Shown here: piece after piece, positions 1 through 11,775 of the stretch
How the letters are laid out: each line of letters opens with the position of its first letter
How positions within the stretch are numbered: position 1 is the stretch's first letter
From: Hypoxylon rubiginosum
Taxonomy: Eukaryota; Ascomycota; Sordariomycetes; Xylariales; Hypoxylaceae
Direction: 5' to 3'
DNA: 64,000 nt
Assembly: GCA_902806565.1 (NCBI GenBank)
Contig: CADCXA010000057.1
Coordinates: 186,001 to 250,000, forward strand
Position numbers and translations under genes: made by a program
Notes under the pieces: model-generated
Told to the model about the DNA's origin: nothing
Database searches by the model: none
The model's input: only the letters and a program-made list of their open reading frames with translations

Positions 1-412
1 GGATGGGGAGAGAGGAACCGCCGATGGTGATGATGGCCGGGCCCGGGGAGGTGCTGGCCTTCTTGATGGCGGTGCTGATGGTCACGGACTTGGTGCCCAC
101 GGTAACCTTGACATTCATGGTGCTTCCGGAAAGCGACGCCTCAACCTTGTCGGGCGGCGGGGGGTACGCGCCCAGCTCGTACTGCTGCAGGAGCTTGCTG
201 ATCTCCTGCTGGCGGCAGGTCCAGTCGGCCTTTGTAGCGACCTTTTTGCCGTCCTCGAAGGTGAACGGGTCAGGCAGCTTAGCATAGCTCACGGCGGGGT
301 AGCTACCCAGGAGCGAGCAGTCGCTAGTGTTCTGGCGCTGGTAGATCTCGGCGAACGGCAGGGCGCTGGCCGTAGAGCCCAGCAGGAGGGCGGAGGCGAA
401 ACGGCGCATCAT
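1..412 (-). CDS. glucuronoyl esterase (CE15), N-terminal part, cut by window edge
   Basis: The reverse strand from ATG at 412-410 reads without a stop to the window edge (137 codons). It begins with a signal peptide (MMRRFASALLLGSTASA) and continues with CSLLGSYP, LPDPFTFEDGKKV, KADWTCRQQEISKLLQQYELG and PAIITIGGSSLPI. These are the N-terminal blocks of fungal 4-O-methyl-glucuronoyl methylesterases (Cip2/GE, family CE15), secreted enzymes that cut ester links between lignin alcohols and glucuronoxylan. The catalytic Ser-Glu-His part lies outside the window, so activity cannot be judged. A second ATG follows at once at 409-407. No CBM1 is present before the catalytic domain. The gene diverges from an AA9 LPMO, which fits a plant-wall-degrading pair. 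Confidence 0.85.
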   Translation of the reverse strand, partial: MMRRFASALLLGSTASALPFAEIYQRQNTSDCSLLGSYPAVSYAKLPDPFTFEDGKKVATKADWTCRQQEISKLLQQYELGAYPPPPDKVEASLSGSTMNVKVTVGTKSVTISTAIKKASTSPGPAIITIGGSSLPI

Positions 413-1717
413 CTTCGGGGCGCGGTATGGCTGGCGGCAAATAGAGGACAAAGTTTCCAGGGTGGGTGTGCTTCGCTGGCTAGCAGAGGACGTGCTTGGG
501 GCAGGGAGGCGGCTCTTATACATCTGGGCCGAAGCGCGAACAACCGCGAGAGTCGACCAGCGCCTACTCGATCCCACTCGTCACCCCCTTGTCAACCTCG
601 CCCAATTTCCGGTTGATTACTAGATCCCGGAACCAGGCGGCCTTGCGTCTTCCCATTTCCGAGTCGAAAGGGACAGTCCGCCGTCGACCCCGTGGCTCGA
701 GGCAGCTCTAGCCAAGTCGAAACGTCGAGGCGCATCCCACCCTAGACGACATAATAAAGGACCTTACGCATGCTCTACCCCAGGTCTATCGATGCCAATG
801 GTGCGTCTAAGCTTCCCTGCCGTCGCGCGTGGCGAGAGCCACCCCTTACGCCGAGGTACACTTGGCACTTTGGGGATTATGACTGGCCGACGTCTGGCGT
901 AAGGAGCCTCCACGTTCCCAAATGCGGAGAGATTGGCTAATATGGCTAATATGGCTGGTATAGGTACAGAGGTGCGATATCTTTGAGCTACGTAGCATCA
1001 ATATGATCGCTGTTAATATGACAAGAGCGAGCCCCTGGCTATAAGTGTAAATAAGCACCCTCAATTTACCTGCGGGGAAGCCGTCTCAGGTCTGCTCAAG
1101 TGGTTGAGCCACGACGTTGACTGGCCTCACGGTTTCTTCCCCGGTTTCTTCTCCGTTCTCTCGCATCTTGCCCGGGGGGGATATCGAGATCTATCTTTGT
1201 CCCAATGCCGTTAGCCACGGGTTTGCGACGGTGGCAAACTACAAAAACATTGCATCTTTCTTTCCATCTCTAACAAACCGACGATCTGCTCCTCTCGTCC
1301 CTTGCACGATATATAGTAGGTTAATTAAGAACTTCCTTATGGCGCGAGCTTGTGCGTGGCTAATTTCAGTGTTCCTATTCTTAGGTATCGTAAAGAACCG
1401 GGGACCCGCGAATTGGATATTCCTCTATATAGCCGAACGGACAGGGTCGCATCCAGTTACCTGCTAGACGCTCCGAATTACCGCACGCGGTTAAAGCGTC
1501 GCGCAACTGCGTCCCCGAGTCTCGTGGTACTCGTCAGAGCATCTGGCCCTGCTTCCAAGATGGTTCAAATACTCCCAATAGGAGCGGCAGGCTTCCCCAG
1601 GTTCTTGGCGACCGGTAGTTGGGGGCGCCTCCTCCATATTCCAATACGGCTACACTTCTTAGACAAGAGGTTACTTTTCTGAAAGCAGCATCAACCGCTC
1701 TGGAAAGATTTCACGAG
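413..1717. promoter_or_regulatory. divergent intergenic region, CE15 / AA9
   Basis: About 1.3 kb separates the starts of two divergent secreted carbohydrate-active genes, so it should hold both promoters. I see no convincing gene; the short open frames lack codon bias and family resemblance. A 9-bp direct repeat (ggctaatat) occurs around 935-955. No regulator site can be assigned with confidence. Confidence 0.5.
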
Positions 1718-2456
1718 ATGGCGAGACCGTTTTTCTTGGCAGCCCTGCTGCTGCTGCTGGCTAGCTCTGTCGCCGCCCACGGTGGCCTCACTAACTACAC
1801 CGTCGGCGACACCTGGTATAGGGGGTAAGTTTTCATGCTTTCAGATGCGAGGGGTGTGTCGCTGAGAGAATGGCTGCAGGTACGACCCGGACGAGCCTTT
1901 GGAGGCCCAGGAAGGTCAGCCGTGGATGGTCCAGAGGATATGGGCTAGCATCGACCCCATCTTCTTCGTGAACGACACTGGCCTGGCATGCAATACCCCG
2001 GGTACGGCTCCGCCATCGTATATCCCCGTGACGGCCGGAGATAATATCACCGCTGTCTACTGGTACTGGCTGCATCCTTACGGGCCCATGTCCGTCTGGC
2101 TTGCCGACTGTGGGTCGTCCTGCGAGGACGCCGATGTCAATGACCTAGACTTCTTTAAGATCTGGGAAGCAGGCTTGTTGGAAGGTAACTTGGAAGGGGG
2201 AATCTGGTACCAGAAGCAGTTCCAAAACTGGGATGGGACTCCGGACCTCTGGCCCGTCACCATCCCCGCCACGATCAAGCCAGGGCTTTATGTTATTAGG
2301 CACGAGATCCTGAGCATCCATATCGCAGATAAGCCACAGTTTTATCCCGAGTGCGCACACCTCAACATCACAGGTGGAGGGACGGCGGTACCGTCGTCGG
2401 AGTACCTAGCCAAGTTCCCCGGAGCCTATAAGGAAGACGGTAGGGAGCCTTTATAA
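1718..2456 (+). CDS. AA9 lytic polysaccharide monooxygenase, secreted
   Basis: Two exons, 1718-1824 and 1880-2456, with a GTAAGT..CAG intron of 55 bp, give 227 residues. The start is the ATG directly before the signal peptide MARPFFLAALLLLLASSVAA; cleavage leaves His21 as the mature N-terminus, the first ligand of the copper histidine brace. His101 in LHPYGPMSVW is the second brace histidine and Tyr191 in QFYPEC the axial tyrosine, so all three copper-site residues are present. The cysteine pair region (ACNTPG, ADCGSSC) is also typical. AA9 enzymes oxidatively cleave cellulose or hemicellulose outside the cell. There is no CBM1 or long linker. The preferred substrate and C1/C4 regioselectivity cannot be read by eye. 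Confidence 0.93.
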
Positions 2457-2897
2457 CATAGTCCAGTCGCCCCCCCTTTACGCATCGCTGACGACCCTAG
2501 ACCCTTCGATCAAGATCGATATATACTCAGAAGAGAACAAAAACGTATCGGTAAGGCTACAAAACTTCCGGTAAGAGAACATTGTAAAGTTAACGCTTAT
2601 CGCAGAAGTACACGATCGCTGGTCCACCAGTGTGGAACGGGTGAGCGACAAAAAATCCATTACAGCGGAATCCTAGACATTAATACTTTACAGGCTTCCG
2701 GTAAACAAATACTGCTACGATTGCTGATACGCACCAGAGTCAGGCATGCCCGCTTAGATAGGTCTCTTAAGGGGTTAATGGAACATGTATTATCACCAGT
2801 ATTATTTTTGCAAAGTAGCTCCGGAGTGAAAGAACACGCGGCAGAAACCAGCCCAACCCTCATGATCTTCATAACGGTCATATCCATGCGTTCCGCT
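2457..2897. other. convergent intergenic spacer
   Basis: This spacer lies between the stop codons of the AA9 gene and the ABC transporter. It should hold both 3' ends. I see no further gene or repeat in it. Confidence 0.5.
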
Positions 2898-5800
2898 CTA
2901 CGCGGTTTCGTCTCCTCTACGTTCCTTTCTTCGGGATGGCCCGCCGAATGGGCTTGCGAGAGGACTCATGATCCCTGTAGACGGGCCTCGATTGTCGAGC
3001 CAGTGCATATCTCGTAGGCCAGCCCATCTTGGCGTCGTGACGGGGCTGTTCTCGTCGGAAGGGCCTGTTCTACGGAGTGGGAGGTCGTCCGCAGTCGCAC
3101 GTTTGTGTTTCTCTGCATTTGCTACCTCACCGTTCCGCATCTTACCTCTCCCAACCCCACCCCGTCGTTTTTCTATATCTCCGTCACCATGACCGCCCAT
3201 CCAGCGTCCGCCGCTTAAGAGCTCCGTAAGCTTTCCACCAGTCGCCATCAGTTCGTGATAAGGACCAGACTCGACCGCACGGCCTCGGTCGATCACGACG
3301 ACGCGGTCTGCTACGCGCATCATCTCTTTGCTATGAGTAACCATGATGACGCAGAGGCCCTCTTGCCCCCCACGACGGGAAGCAAAGAGGTCGAAACTGT
3401 CGTCACCATTGAAGCTATCTCCCGCAGACTGCATCAAAGAGCATATAGTGTGACCTACGGCTTCGGAGCTTTCGGCGTCTAACGCGCTCGTGGGCTCGTC
3501 GAGAACTAGGATCTTGGGTCTTCGAGCTAAGGCTCTGGCTATGCAAACTCGCTGTGCTTGCCCCCCGCTGAGAGCCTGCCCGCCATCGCCGACGATCGTG
3601 TCGTAGCCGGCCGCTAGGCTGCGGATGAAATCGTGGATACCTGCCTCCCTCGCAGCTCTCTCGAGGTTCTCACGGGCACGCAGGGGTGAGTTCTCGGGTA
3701 GTCCGTAGAATATGTTCTCGGCTAGGGAATCTGGAAAGAGAAACGGTGCTTGGGGAACGTAACCAATTTGGTTCCGTAGGCCGTGTATGCTTATCTGGGA
3801 AGCCGGCACCGACGCAAATGTCAGCGCCTGTCGTCCGACCGAGGAGGAGTCTGGAGCGTGCAGGCCAAGAATGACGGACACGAGCGTGCTCTTGCCACAC
3901 CCCGAGGAGCCAACGAGGGCCGTGGACGTCCCCGCGTCGAAGCGGAGGGATACGTCTCGGAGGATAGGTCGGCGCTGAGAAGGATATGTGAATGAAAAGC
4001 CCTCCATACAGATCGGGAGGGGATTCACGAGTTTGGTGTCGCCTTTGGACTCGTGAGAGGCGTCTGCGGGTCGGTTCGCGTAGTAGAGAAGTCGGGAAGC
4101 GGTGACCTGGGCGGCGGAGATACCCGGTATGGAATTCAAGACGCTCGAGGCGCTGGTGAGGCCGATAACGAGCAGATTTACTACCTGCAGTATCGCCTGG
4201 GCCGTGATCTCCCCATCTCGAGAGAGGAGCACGGTCGCGTACCAGAAGATGAGCGCCATCGTGAACCACAGCACGGACTGCCAGCAGGCGAAGAGTGTAG
4301 CCGTCCAGGTAGCCCTCTTGATGCCGAGCTCGAAGGCCGCGCGGCTAAGCCCGTCGTGCTTCTCGGAGAAGAAATTCTCTAGCGTTAAAGTCTTGACAAC
4401 GCGAACGTTGGTGAAAGTCTCGTTCGCAGCCGCGTTCGTGTCTTCCACTGCTCTATCGCACCGCGCGTCCCACTTCTGAGACACGACGGAGAAGGCCTTA
4501 GTAGCCGCGGCAAGGACAGGGGCGCTTGCAAGGCTGACAAAGGTTAGCCGCCAGGAGATGACCAGCGCCCACGCGAGCGTGCCCAAGACCATGACAACAA
4601 GGATTAGCAATAGTGGCGCAAACCGCCCAACGAGGTTACGCATCTCCTCTGCGTTGCGGTCCATGCATTCGCCAACGCGGCCGGCTGAGTGCTCGGGCTT
4701 GTCGAACCATGCCTTTGGCTGTCGCAGGATCCTGCTGAGCGCACGTATCCGCAGCGCGTCCACCCAGGCTTGGCCAGCGCGCTGCATCAGATACTGGCTC
4801 AGGAACATCGCCACGGACCCCGTAGAAGCGATTAGTAGCAGGTACAGAGCCCATCTCCGTCCAGCTGCTATCCGATCACCGTTCGAATACAGCACGGCTA
4901 AAAGATTAGCAAATACAACGGAGAAGGCCGGAACAGAGCCCGCGACAGCAAGACTCGCGAATATCCCTATAACGAGGAAGATCCTCTCTTTTAAAGTCAG
5001 GCAGGGCCAGACGGTCTTGTAGATGCTCCTCAGAGGAACGGCGGCTGTCACTTGGGGCTTTCGTTTCGTTTCTTCTGATTCCTTCTCGACATCTTTGTCT
5101 ATGCTATCGCGCGGTCCCAAATCGCTCGTAGGTGCGTCCTCAGGGCCTGAGATGCGCTGCCGCTCCTTACGGACAGAGCCACCTCTGTTATTACGCACAG
5201 TGTCTCCTAAGTCCCGGATGCGATCTAAGCTTGTCCTTTTACCCGTTCCTATACTAGACTCGTTTGGGGACGCAGGGTGGTTCTCAGATCTCCACGGGGT
5301 TGAGAGCCGTCTCCCGATCGAATCGACGGTTCGCGAGAAAATATTTTGCATTACCGAACCGCCCATACGAGGCCTGTACGGGTCAGCTTCGCCCTGATAT
5401 TCTGGGTGGCGGGATTGATGAGCTAGATATTGGTTGCTTTCCCGAGTTTGAAACGGCCAAAAGTAGTTTGGTATAAGGGGCCCGTCTTGCGACGTGATGC
5501 TTCTTGGCCGGGAGAAATTAACAACGGCGCTCGTCTCTGCTTCCGCGACGGCTTCATATTCCCATTCGTCTCCCCAGTCGTCCACAACTGAGGAAGCGAC
5601 CAGCGTGGCGAACATGCCTCCCTTTTGTAGCTGCAGGTTTTCACGGAGGCCTTTTTGCACGACACGCGCATCATCCATAACGTACACGAAATCTTGGTCC
5701 TCGATCTGCGCGACTTCATGAGTAATGACGATTGTGGTCTTGCCGCGCCGCCACTCTCTAATTGCGTCCATGACGAGGCTTCGGCTTAAAATATCAAGTC

Positions 5801-7609
5801 CGCTGGTAACCTCGTCAAGGATTAGCACTGGCGGATCGCGCAGCTTCGCCCTCGCTAGGGCCAGTCGTTGCTTCTGGCCGCCACTCAGGTCGATACCGCC
5901 CGGTCCCAAGTACGTATCGAGACCCTGCGGTAGAGTCGCTAACGTGGATTGAAGTAGGGCTGTCTCGCACGCGGCTTCGGCTTCGGCCCTTGACACAAGT
6001 GTGGGATCACCCCGGCCCATCGCCACGTTCATCAGGAAGGTGTCGTTGAAGAGAACGCTCGTCTGCTGGATCAGCGTGACGTTGCTCCGCACCCACTCGT
6101 CGTCAAGAGTCCTTAAAGCGCGCCCGTCGATCAAGATGTCGCCACCGAGGGGCTCGTAGAAGTTCGCCAGCAGGTTGCCCAGAGTGCTCTTGCCTGAGCC
6201 ACTTCGTCCAACTACGAAGTAAAGCTGGCCCGCTGCGAAGACGAAAGACGACTTGTCTAATACTAGCTTGGACGGGTTTGACGGATATGCAAAACTGACC
6301 TTGGGAGGCATTAGCGGGGGAGCAAAATGAATGGCAAGGCAAGCCATCTTCTATGCCGGCAAACTCACTTCGTTGATCTCGACTTTACCGAAGCACTCCT
6401 CCGGGCGATAGCTACCCATCATGCGGCGGACCTTGCGGCCACCTGCGGAGTCGTTGATGATCGAATGTAGTGCCTGGCCAGCAGCCATGCCCTTGGCCAG
6501 GACAATGTACGTTGGTACGAAAGCTTGGAAAGCTTGCAGTGCGGCGAGGGCTGCGTAAAATGTGGTTACAATGTTTCCAGGGCTCGCGCCTCCATCAACA
6601 AGAACGGCGCCGTAGTAGAATCCAAGTACGAACATGCCCTCCACCCATAGCTTCACGTACGCGTGTTGGCACGCGGCTGCTCCAGCCTGGACGAGGTATT
6701 TGGCAGCGGACCGTTGGATCGCGCGCAAGTACTGCCACGTCTCGTGGTCGGACGCATTGAAGATCTTTACGAGATCTACCGCCGCAACAGCCGATATCGC
6801 GTACTTGGACGCCCGGGCGAGCTCCTGCTTCTGCGCTCCGATGGCGGACTTGAGGCGACGGCTCAGCAAGGAGAGGACGACAAGAGAGACGGGTACGGTA
6901 GCTAAGAGCACGAGGGTAAGCTTCCACGATCCGTGCAGGGCCACGACGAGGTTTCCAAGGGACGTAGCAGCCTCAGCAACTAGGGAACCTAACGCTACTG
7001 AAGACGCGGACTGAAGTTCTCGGCTCTGTCTAAAACTTGTCAGCAGCGCGAATATTAAAAATAAAATACAAAAGGAGAGAAAAAAGGAAGAACAACTAGA
7101 TGGCTGGGTGCATACGTCTGCATCGTCACCAGTAAGCTGGCGATGCCGTTTTCCTGGAGATCGAACCAGCTCATGTCCTTTTTCAACAGAGCGCAGAAGG
7201 TCATTCGGCGGGCGTTCCTCACTTGAAGCTCGCCGAATAAGGTCCAGGAGAATGTGAAGGCGAAGTTGACGAGCCATCCCGCCCCGCCAGCAAGTGTCAA
7301 GATGGCGCACCAGGATGAGACTTGGGCAAGGGCGTCTGGACCACTCAGCTGGCCCGACCCAAAGTCGGCGACAACCGCGAATATCTTGCCGATGAGGATG
7401 GATAGAGACGTTCGAAGGGCGCCTGAAAATAGAGACGATACCAGGCCGGCGGCCAGCGATCCGTAATGTTGTCGAGTCGTGAAAGTAAATAGGTGTTTGA
7501 GGGCAGGTTGCTGTTGTCGTTTCGAGTCCGTCAATGGCGCTCGTGAAGAGTTATGTATTTTCTCCTCGCTATTGTTAGGCTCGGAGGGCGTTGAATTTTG
7601 ATGAGGCAT
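2898..7609 (-). CDS. full-size ABCB (MDR/Ste6-type) ABC transporter
   Basis: Exons 7609-7116, 7029-6369 and 6299-2898 (introns of 86 and 69 bp, GTATGC and GTGAGT donors) join in frame to 1518 residues. The order is TMD1-NBD1-linker-TMD2-NBD2. NBD1 has Walker A GRSGSGKST (about 416-424), Q-loop LIQQTS, signature LSGGQKQR (about 523), Walker B VLILDE and H-loop VITHE. NBD2 has GSSGCGKST (about 1182-1190), signature LSGGQAQR (about 1295), VLDEPTSALD and MVTHS. Both ATP sites therefore look complete. The inter-half linker is long (roughly 170 residues), charged and Ser/Arg rich. The NBD1 wording (DEVTSGLD, VITHEVAQIEDQDFVYVMDD) reminds me of filamentous-fungal Ste6/AtrD a-pheromone exporters, but a multidrug role is equally possible. 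It is a membrane exporter of peptides or hydrophobic compounds. Confidence 0.9.
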
Positions 7610-8373
7610 ATCGATGAGAGCATTTTACTGTGCCGCGTATTGCTTCGTTGATTTGCTTGTTGGGTTGAGCTGGCGTTGCTCGCGGATTTGCACGGGCTGC
7701 AAGGTATTGTTTATGCACGCCGCCACCAAATTTCTGCTTAGTGCGGTAGGTAGCCTCTAATGTTATTGTCGCTTGGATCAGCATGTCTTTGTACCTTTAG
7801 ATAGGCTCTGAAGGGATGGCGAGGATCTTTGTCTGGAAGTTGCTTTGTTGTCGCGAGCAACAGTTGCCTACAGGCTAATGATCTAAGGTAGAGAGAAAAA
7901 AAGGGCAAAAAACAGAGAGGTGCTAAATTTGGGTTGGCTCCCCAACAAACATGACGATTAACAACCGGTATCAAGAAGGACGCTAAATTTTTATCAGTTC
8001 ACATGGACCTAGAATAGCCCAACCAGTATCCCAGCCGAGTCGTTCACGAGTTGCCCAGGAAATTCGTTCATTGATTTTTTTACCAGCGCATTGCTATGGG
8101 AGTCGTTTCAGACAGAAACGAGCCTCCAAGTTTCTAAACCTATAGAGCGCGAACCCTGCCGGATGTCTGGCTCGCCATAGCCCGGTTGCGTCGCCGCGTA
8201 GTGAGATGCTACGCTGCAGCCCTACATGGCTCTTCACCAGTACGGCCGTCGTGTTACACCATAAGTTTAGCACGGGGTCAAGTCTGGATGATGATAGAAG
8301 CTAGGTATTCCGCAGTCGTATCGCAGTCGTATCGAAGAAGGTGAGGAGAGGTAAACCCTTAAGGCGGCAACTC
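7610..8373. promoter_or_regulatory. upstream region of the ABC transporter
   Basis: About 760 bp lie between the transporter start and the stop of the next reverse-strand gene, so this is the transporter promoter plus a 3' flank. An 11-bp direct repeat (cagtcgtatcg) is visible near 8312-8334. I see no gene here. Confidence 0.45.
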
Positions 8374-8992
8374 TCAAGACTTGTTCGCACCGCTAGCTTT
8401 CTCGTATATCCAGTCGTTAAGGCCGGCCTTGTTACGGGCTATCTCGATAGCATAGAATTGCATTCTGGGGACTAGAATAGGAGGTTTAGTTAGCAGGTAG
8501 GTCGCAGCTTGCCAAGCAGGGACGGGACGTACCAAAGATAGTCGTGTCCTGCTCATATTCCACCTTAGGGCTGGTTCGCAGCATGGTTCCAAAGTTGTAG
8601 TCGTCAACCTTCTTGTCGTAGACTATCATGAACTTTCGCCACCGTTCCTTGCCAGCCTTGCTCTTCATCTCGTCCTCATTGATGGTAGCGGCCGGATCGA
8701 AATCGGGGAATTCAGTCTTGAAGTGCTCGTAAATGTCGTCATCCATCTTGGTCAACCGCAGTGACGAGCCCTTGACCTTCTCGAGGATAGCCCAGTACGT
8801 CTCCAAGTGTCGCACCGCCTTCACCGCGAACTGCTTCTCAATCTGTTGCTCGTTAGTCTACATTGACGGTGCACGAGCGAAGCTCAAAGCAAGGCCCAAC
8901 AGGCAAGGTAGCCTTACGTCTTCCAAGTTGTCCGCGTTTTCCGCATCAAAGTCCTTCGGAACGGGTGCCGACATTTTGGTTATTTCGTCCAT
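8374..8992 (-). CDS. PBDC1 / YPL225W family protein (polysaccharide biosynthesis domain)
   Basis: Three exons, 8992-8918, 8842-8533 and 8471-8374, join in frame to 160 residues. The spliced protein carries EKQFAVKAVRHLETYW, LRLTKMDDDIYEHF, KERWRKFMIVYDKKVDDYNFGTMLR and the C-terminal MQFYAIEIARNKAGLNDWI, which are hallmarks of the small eukaryotic PBDC1 family (yeast YPL225W). The yeast protein is reported as a ribosome-associated chaperone for nascent eEF1A; the family name 'polysaccharide biosynthesis' is historical. Introns are 75 bp (GTAAGG) and 61 bp (GTACGT). The first ATG is 8992; the in-frame ATG at 8974 gives MSAPVPKDFDAEN and is an equally good start. This looks like a normal conserved housekeeping gene. 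Confidence 0.92.
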
Positions 8993-10081
8993 GGCGAATG
9001 TGATGCTGTTCAGGTATTAAGATGGTATTCCTTTGATTATTGCCAGCGAAACAGAGCTAGCTGCAAAATTGTTGGTTGTGTTTGTAGAAAATCGTCATTT
9101 TAGGCAGAGGGGCAGAGAGCTATCAAGTAACGCGGGGCACTATTAATGTAAGCAGCACGTGACTATGTAATAAAAGAGCTTAACACAATTTTCTTTATGC
9201 ATAATAAGCCCTTATACACCTTATGTCAACGTCATGGCGAAATCTGCTTGAGAGCGCCAATCTGTCAGGATCAGAAGCCTCGAGATACATCAAGCGACTA
9301 CAGACAAGGTGATAATTCTATATATTTGCTTGGCTGACTTTCTAAACAAACTTATGAACAATGGATACATTCAAGTATCATCCGCTTGACTTAGATCAAG
9401 ACGAAATTCCATGGCAAAATTCGCCTGGTCGCGATACACATACATGTCGTGATACATTCGGGCTCATTGAATGAAGATATCCACGTATCATTCCAGCACG
9501 TCTATCTTCCTATTCCAGAATACTTGCCTACCCGATAGATGGCAATCACATACATGACCTCGAGAGCGACAGCCTCCCACCAGGTGGAGGATAGCTCATC
9601 CTATGATCATCCAGACCCCTTACTTCCGTACCATACCATGCACATATCCCATCATTCGCAACGCAGAGCCGGCCAGACCGATCCTCCTTTGTGAGATACT
9701 CTCTTATTACTAGGGAGAACCGCAATCCAGAGGCTATGAAAACGCCTTTTTAGGATCATGACTAGTAGCACAGGCAATGGATTTGGCAAGAGACCCTTCT
9801 CGAGAATGCTGTCACCTCAGTGCTCTAGTGCGGGACGAGATCTATTCTATAGCGGTTTGTCCGTCAAGACATACGAATCCTACGCGAAACGATGTATGTA
9901 CTTAGCAAGTACCTTTCTCACCCCTTGCGTTTGATAGGAAACACAGCCCCACTGAAGCACCTCGTGCGCGCTACCGGTCGGCGGCGTTACGCGACTTGCA
10001 GAACAGATAAGAAGAGCCAGAAGAGCAGGCTGTTCTTGAAGTTTCGTATTCGCAATCTCGCTTCTCAACTCTATCATCGAA
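8993..10081. promoter_or_regulatory. divergent intergenic region, PBDC1 / GNAT
   Basis: About 1.1 kb between two diverging genes. I see no credible open frame, RNA gene or repeat array. It presumably contains both promoters; no specific motif can be supported. Confidence 0.45.
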
Positions 10082-10685
10082 ATGCCGCTGAAACTCCATG
10101 AGCTTACGACCGGTGACGAGTTCAAGTTGGTGGTTCATGTAGAGCTTGAAGCCTACAGTGAGCCATTCAATGGATTCTGGGAAATGCTGAAGGGTTCATC
10201 TGAGGATGAGTTACGTGCTCGTCAACTCTCATGGCACAGGAACGACCCTAGTAGCCACTGGCTCTACGTCACAGATGAAGATAGTGGTGATGTAGTTGGT
10301 GGAATGCAGTGGAACATCTACAATACAAATCCCTATGCGACCGAGCAGTCACCTCTAACAGCCTACTGGTTTCCGGACGGTCCCACGCGACGGGTAGGAA
10401 ATCAATTATTGCTTGGCCTGACAACACACCGGCCATGCTCTATGAGCAAGCCACACCTCCGTAAGACTTACAGCGCCTCTTGTTAGTCCACACGCTCACC
10501 ATTGGAAAATTTTAACAGGCATATCCTACTGCTTTGTGCATTCTGCACACAGAAACCGAGGTGTCGCCAGTCTAATGTTGAAATGGGGCACACGAAAAGC
10601 AGACGATCTTGGCCTGGAAGCATTCGTGGAGTCTACCGAGATCGGGCGCAAGGCGTACGAGAAACATGGTTTCCGTGTTTTTTGA
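10082..10685 (+). CDS. GNAT-family N-acetyltransferase, frame broken near C-terminus
   Basis: Exons 10082-10460 and 10519-10685 (58-bp GTAAGA..CAG intron) give 181 residues. N-terminal blocks HELTTGDEFKLV, VVGGMQWNIY and AYWFPDGPTRR, then after the intron CFVHSAHRNRGVASLMLKWG with the acetyl-CoA pyrophosphate-binding R-x-x-G-x-A loop, and LEAFVESTEIGRKAYEKHGFRVF, match fungal GNAT proteins of unknown substrate. The frame stops at TGA 10683 directly after GFRVF, at a run of six T (10678-10683). With one T fewer the frame would continue as DEFDLDTRAEDASDEF.. to TAG at 10771, the usual C-terminal tail of such proteins. So this is either a recent frameshift, a sequencing error in a homopolymer, or a shortened but active enzyme; the CoA site is intact. 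Confidence 0.8.
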
Positions 10686-11330
10686 CGAGTTTGACCTAGA
10701 CACACGCGCGGAAGATGCAAGCGACGAGTTTCAGGCGTCGAGAAGGAAATTTGGTTGCCCAATGCACGTTTAGGTCATGAGACGGGACGTTGTTTCTACC
10801 TACTAGGTACATGATTACCTACCTAGGTACGCTGGCCCAGATAAAGGTTGAGACAAGAGACCTCTCCTATAAGGTATATGTTACGAGGTGTTTCCGCAAT
10901 AAAGAGGCTTCCTGCTTAATATATTTCAAGGTATCCATGTACTTATACCTACCTGTAGGTAGATAGGTACCTAACCTAGTCGTCTAGTCAGCTTGAGATC
11001 GGAAAGAACGGAGTCACATTTGTCTGCTACGACTTGAGAAATCTCCCCGGCACATTGGTTGGCCACCGGAGAAGTCACTACACAAAGCAGTCGCATTCCA
11101 TGGTAACGTATATACCTATGTATGAAGCCGAAATCTGATCCTCGGGAGTTGCCCTAATATCATAAAACCGGTGTCAACTGAATATTGGTTTTTCGTACTG
11201 GTCAATAGGGCCCAGGGGTACAAGACTTGATGCTGATTTCGACAAGGATACGAAGCCACCTGGTTTTTAATTTAAACAAAACATGCCATATATCATGCGA
11301 ACATAAGAGCAAATATGCCCATATGGAAGC

Positions 11331-11360
11331 ACTACTACTACACTACTACACTACTACTAC
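11331..11360. repeat. ACT/CTA trinucleotide microsatellite
   Basis: A run of about ten imperfect ACTACTACT-type units in an intergenic region. Confidence 0.8.
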
Positions 11361-11710
11361 GAGATGACATGTAAGAAGCTGCTGACTCATCGTGGCTGGG
11401 CTCCGACTGTTAACCGCCGGGCATCGGTTTTAATATCGGCGCTCCGACCCCGCTTAAATACCGTTTAGAAAGAAAACGGAACGTGCCCGGATCCCACCCC
11501 CGAAATTTCTACTTCCACACCCGACCTTCCCCAACCTTTCCCTTTTCAACGCTATACCCACATGGCATTTACCGCCGAGGTGCCTGCGCCAAGATCATCT
11601 CTCGTCAGCCTGTCATGGAAACATATGCGTCGGCCGGTCGCGAAATGGGCATTGCATTGCTGATGTCCCGCCCTTCGTCCTAGGCTACAGGGTTAGACAT
11701 GCAGGACTTC

Positions 11711-11775
11711 ACACAGAGCTTATACACAGAGCTTATACACAGAGCTTATACACAGAGCTTATACACAGAGCTTAT
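11711..11775. repeat. 13-bp minisatellite, five identical copies
   Basis: The unit acacagagcttat is repeated five times without change (starts 11711, 11724, 11737, 11750, 11763), followed by a partial acacttat. Perfect identity suggests recent slippage. No coding function is supported. Confidence 0.95.

Noticed and set aside
496..1682. Several open frames of 70-116 codons in the CE15/AA9 intergenic region
   Set aside because: They overlap in different frames, show no codon bias, motif or splice continuation, and lie where two divergent promoters are expected.
2968..6760. Many forward-strand and alternate-frame open frames across the ABC transporter
   Set aside because: All are shadows of the long reverse-strand coding region, which carries every ABC motif in order.
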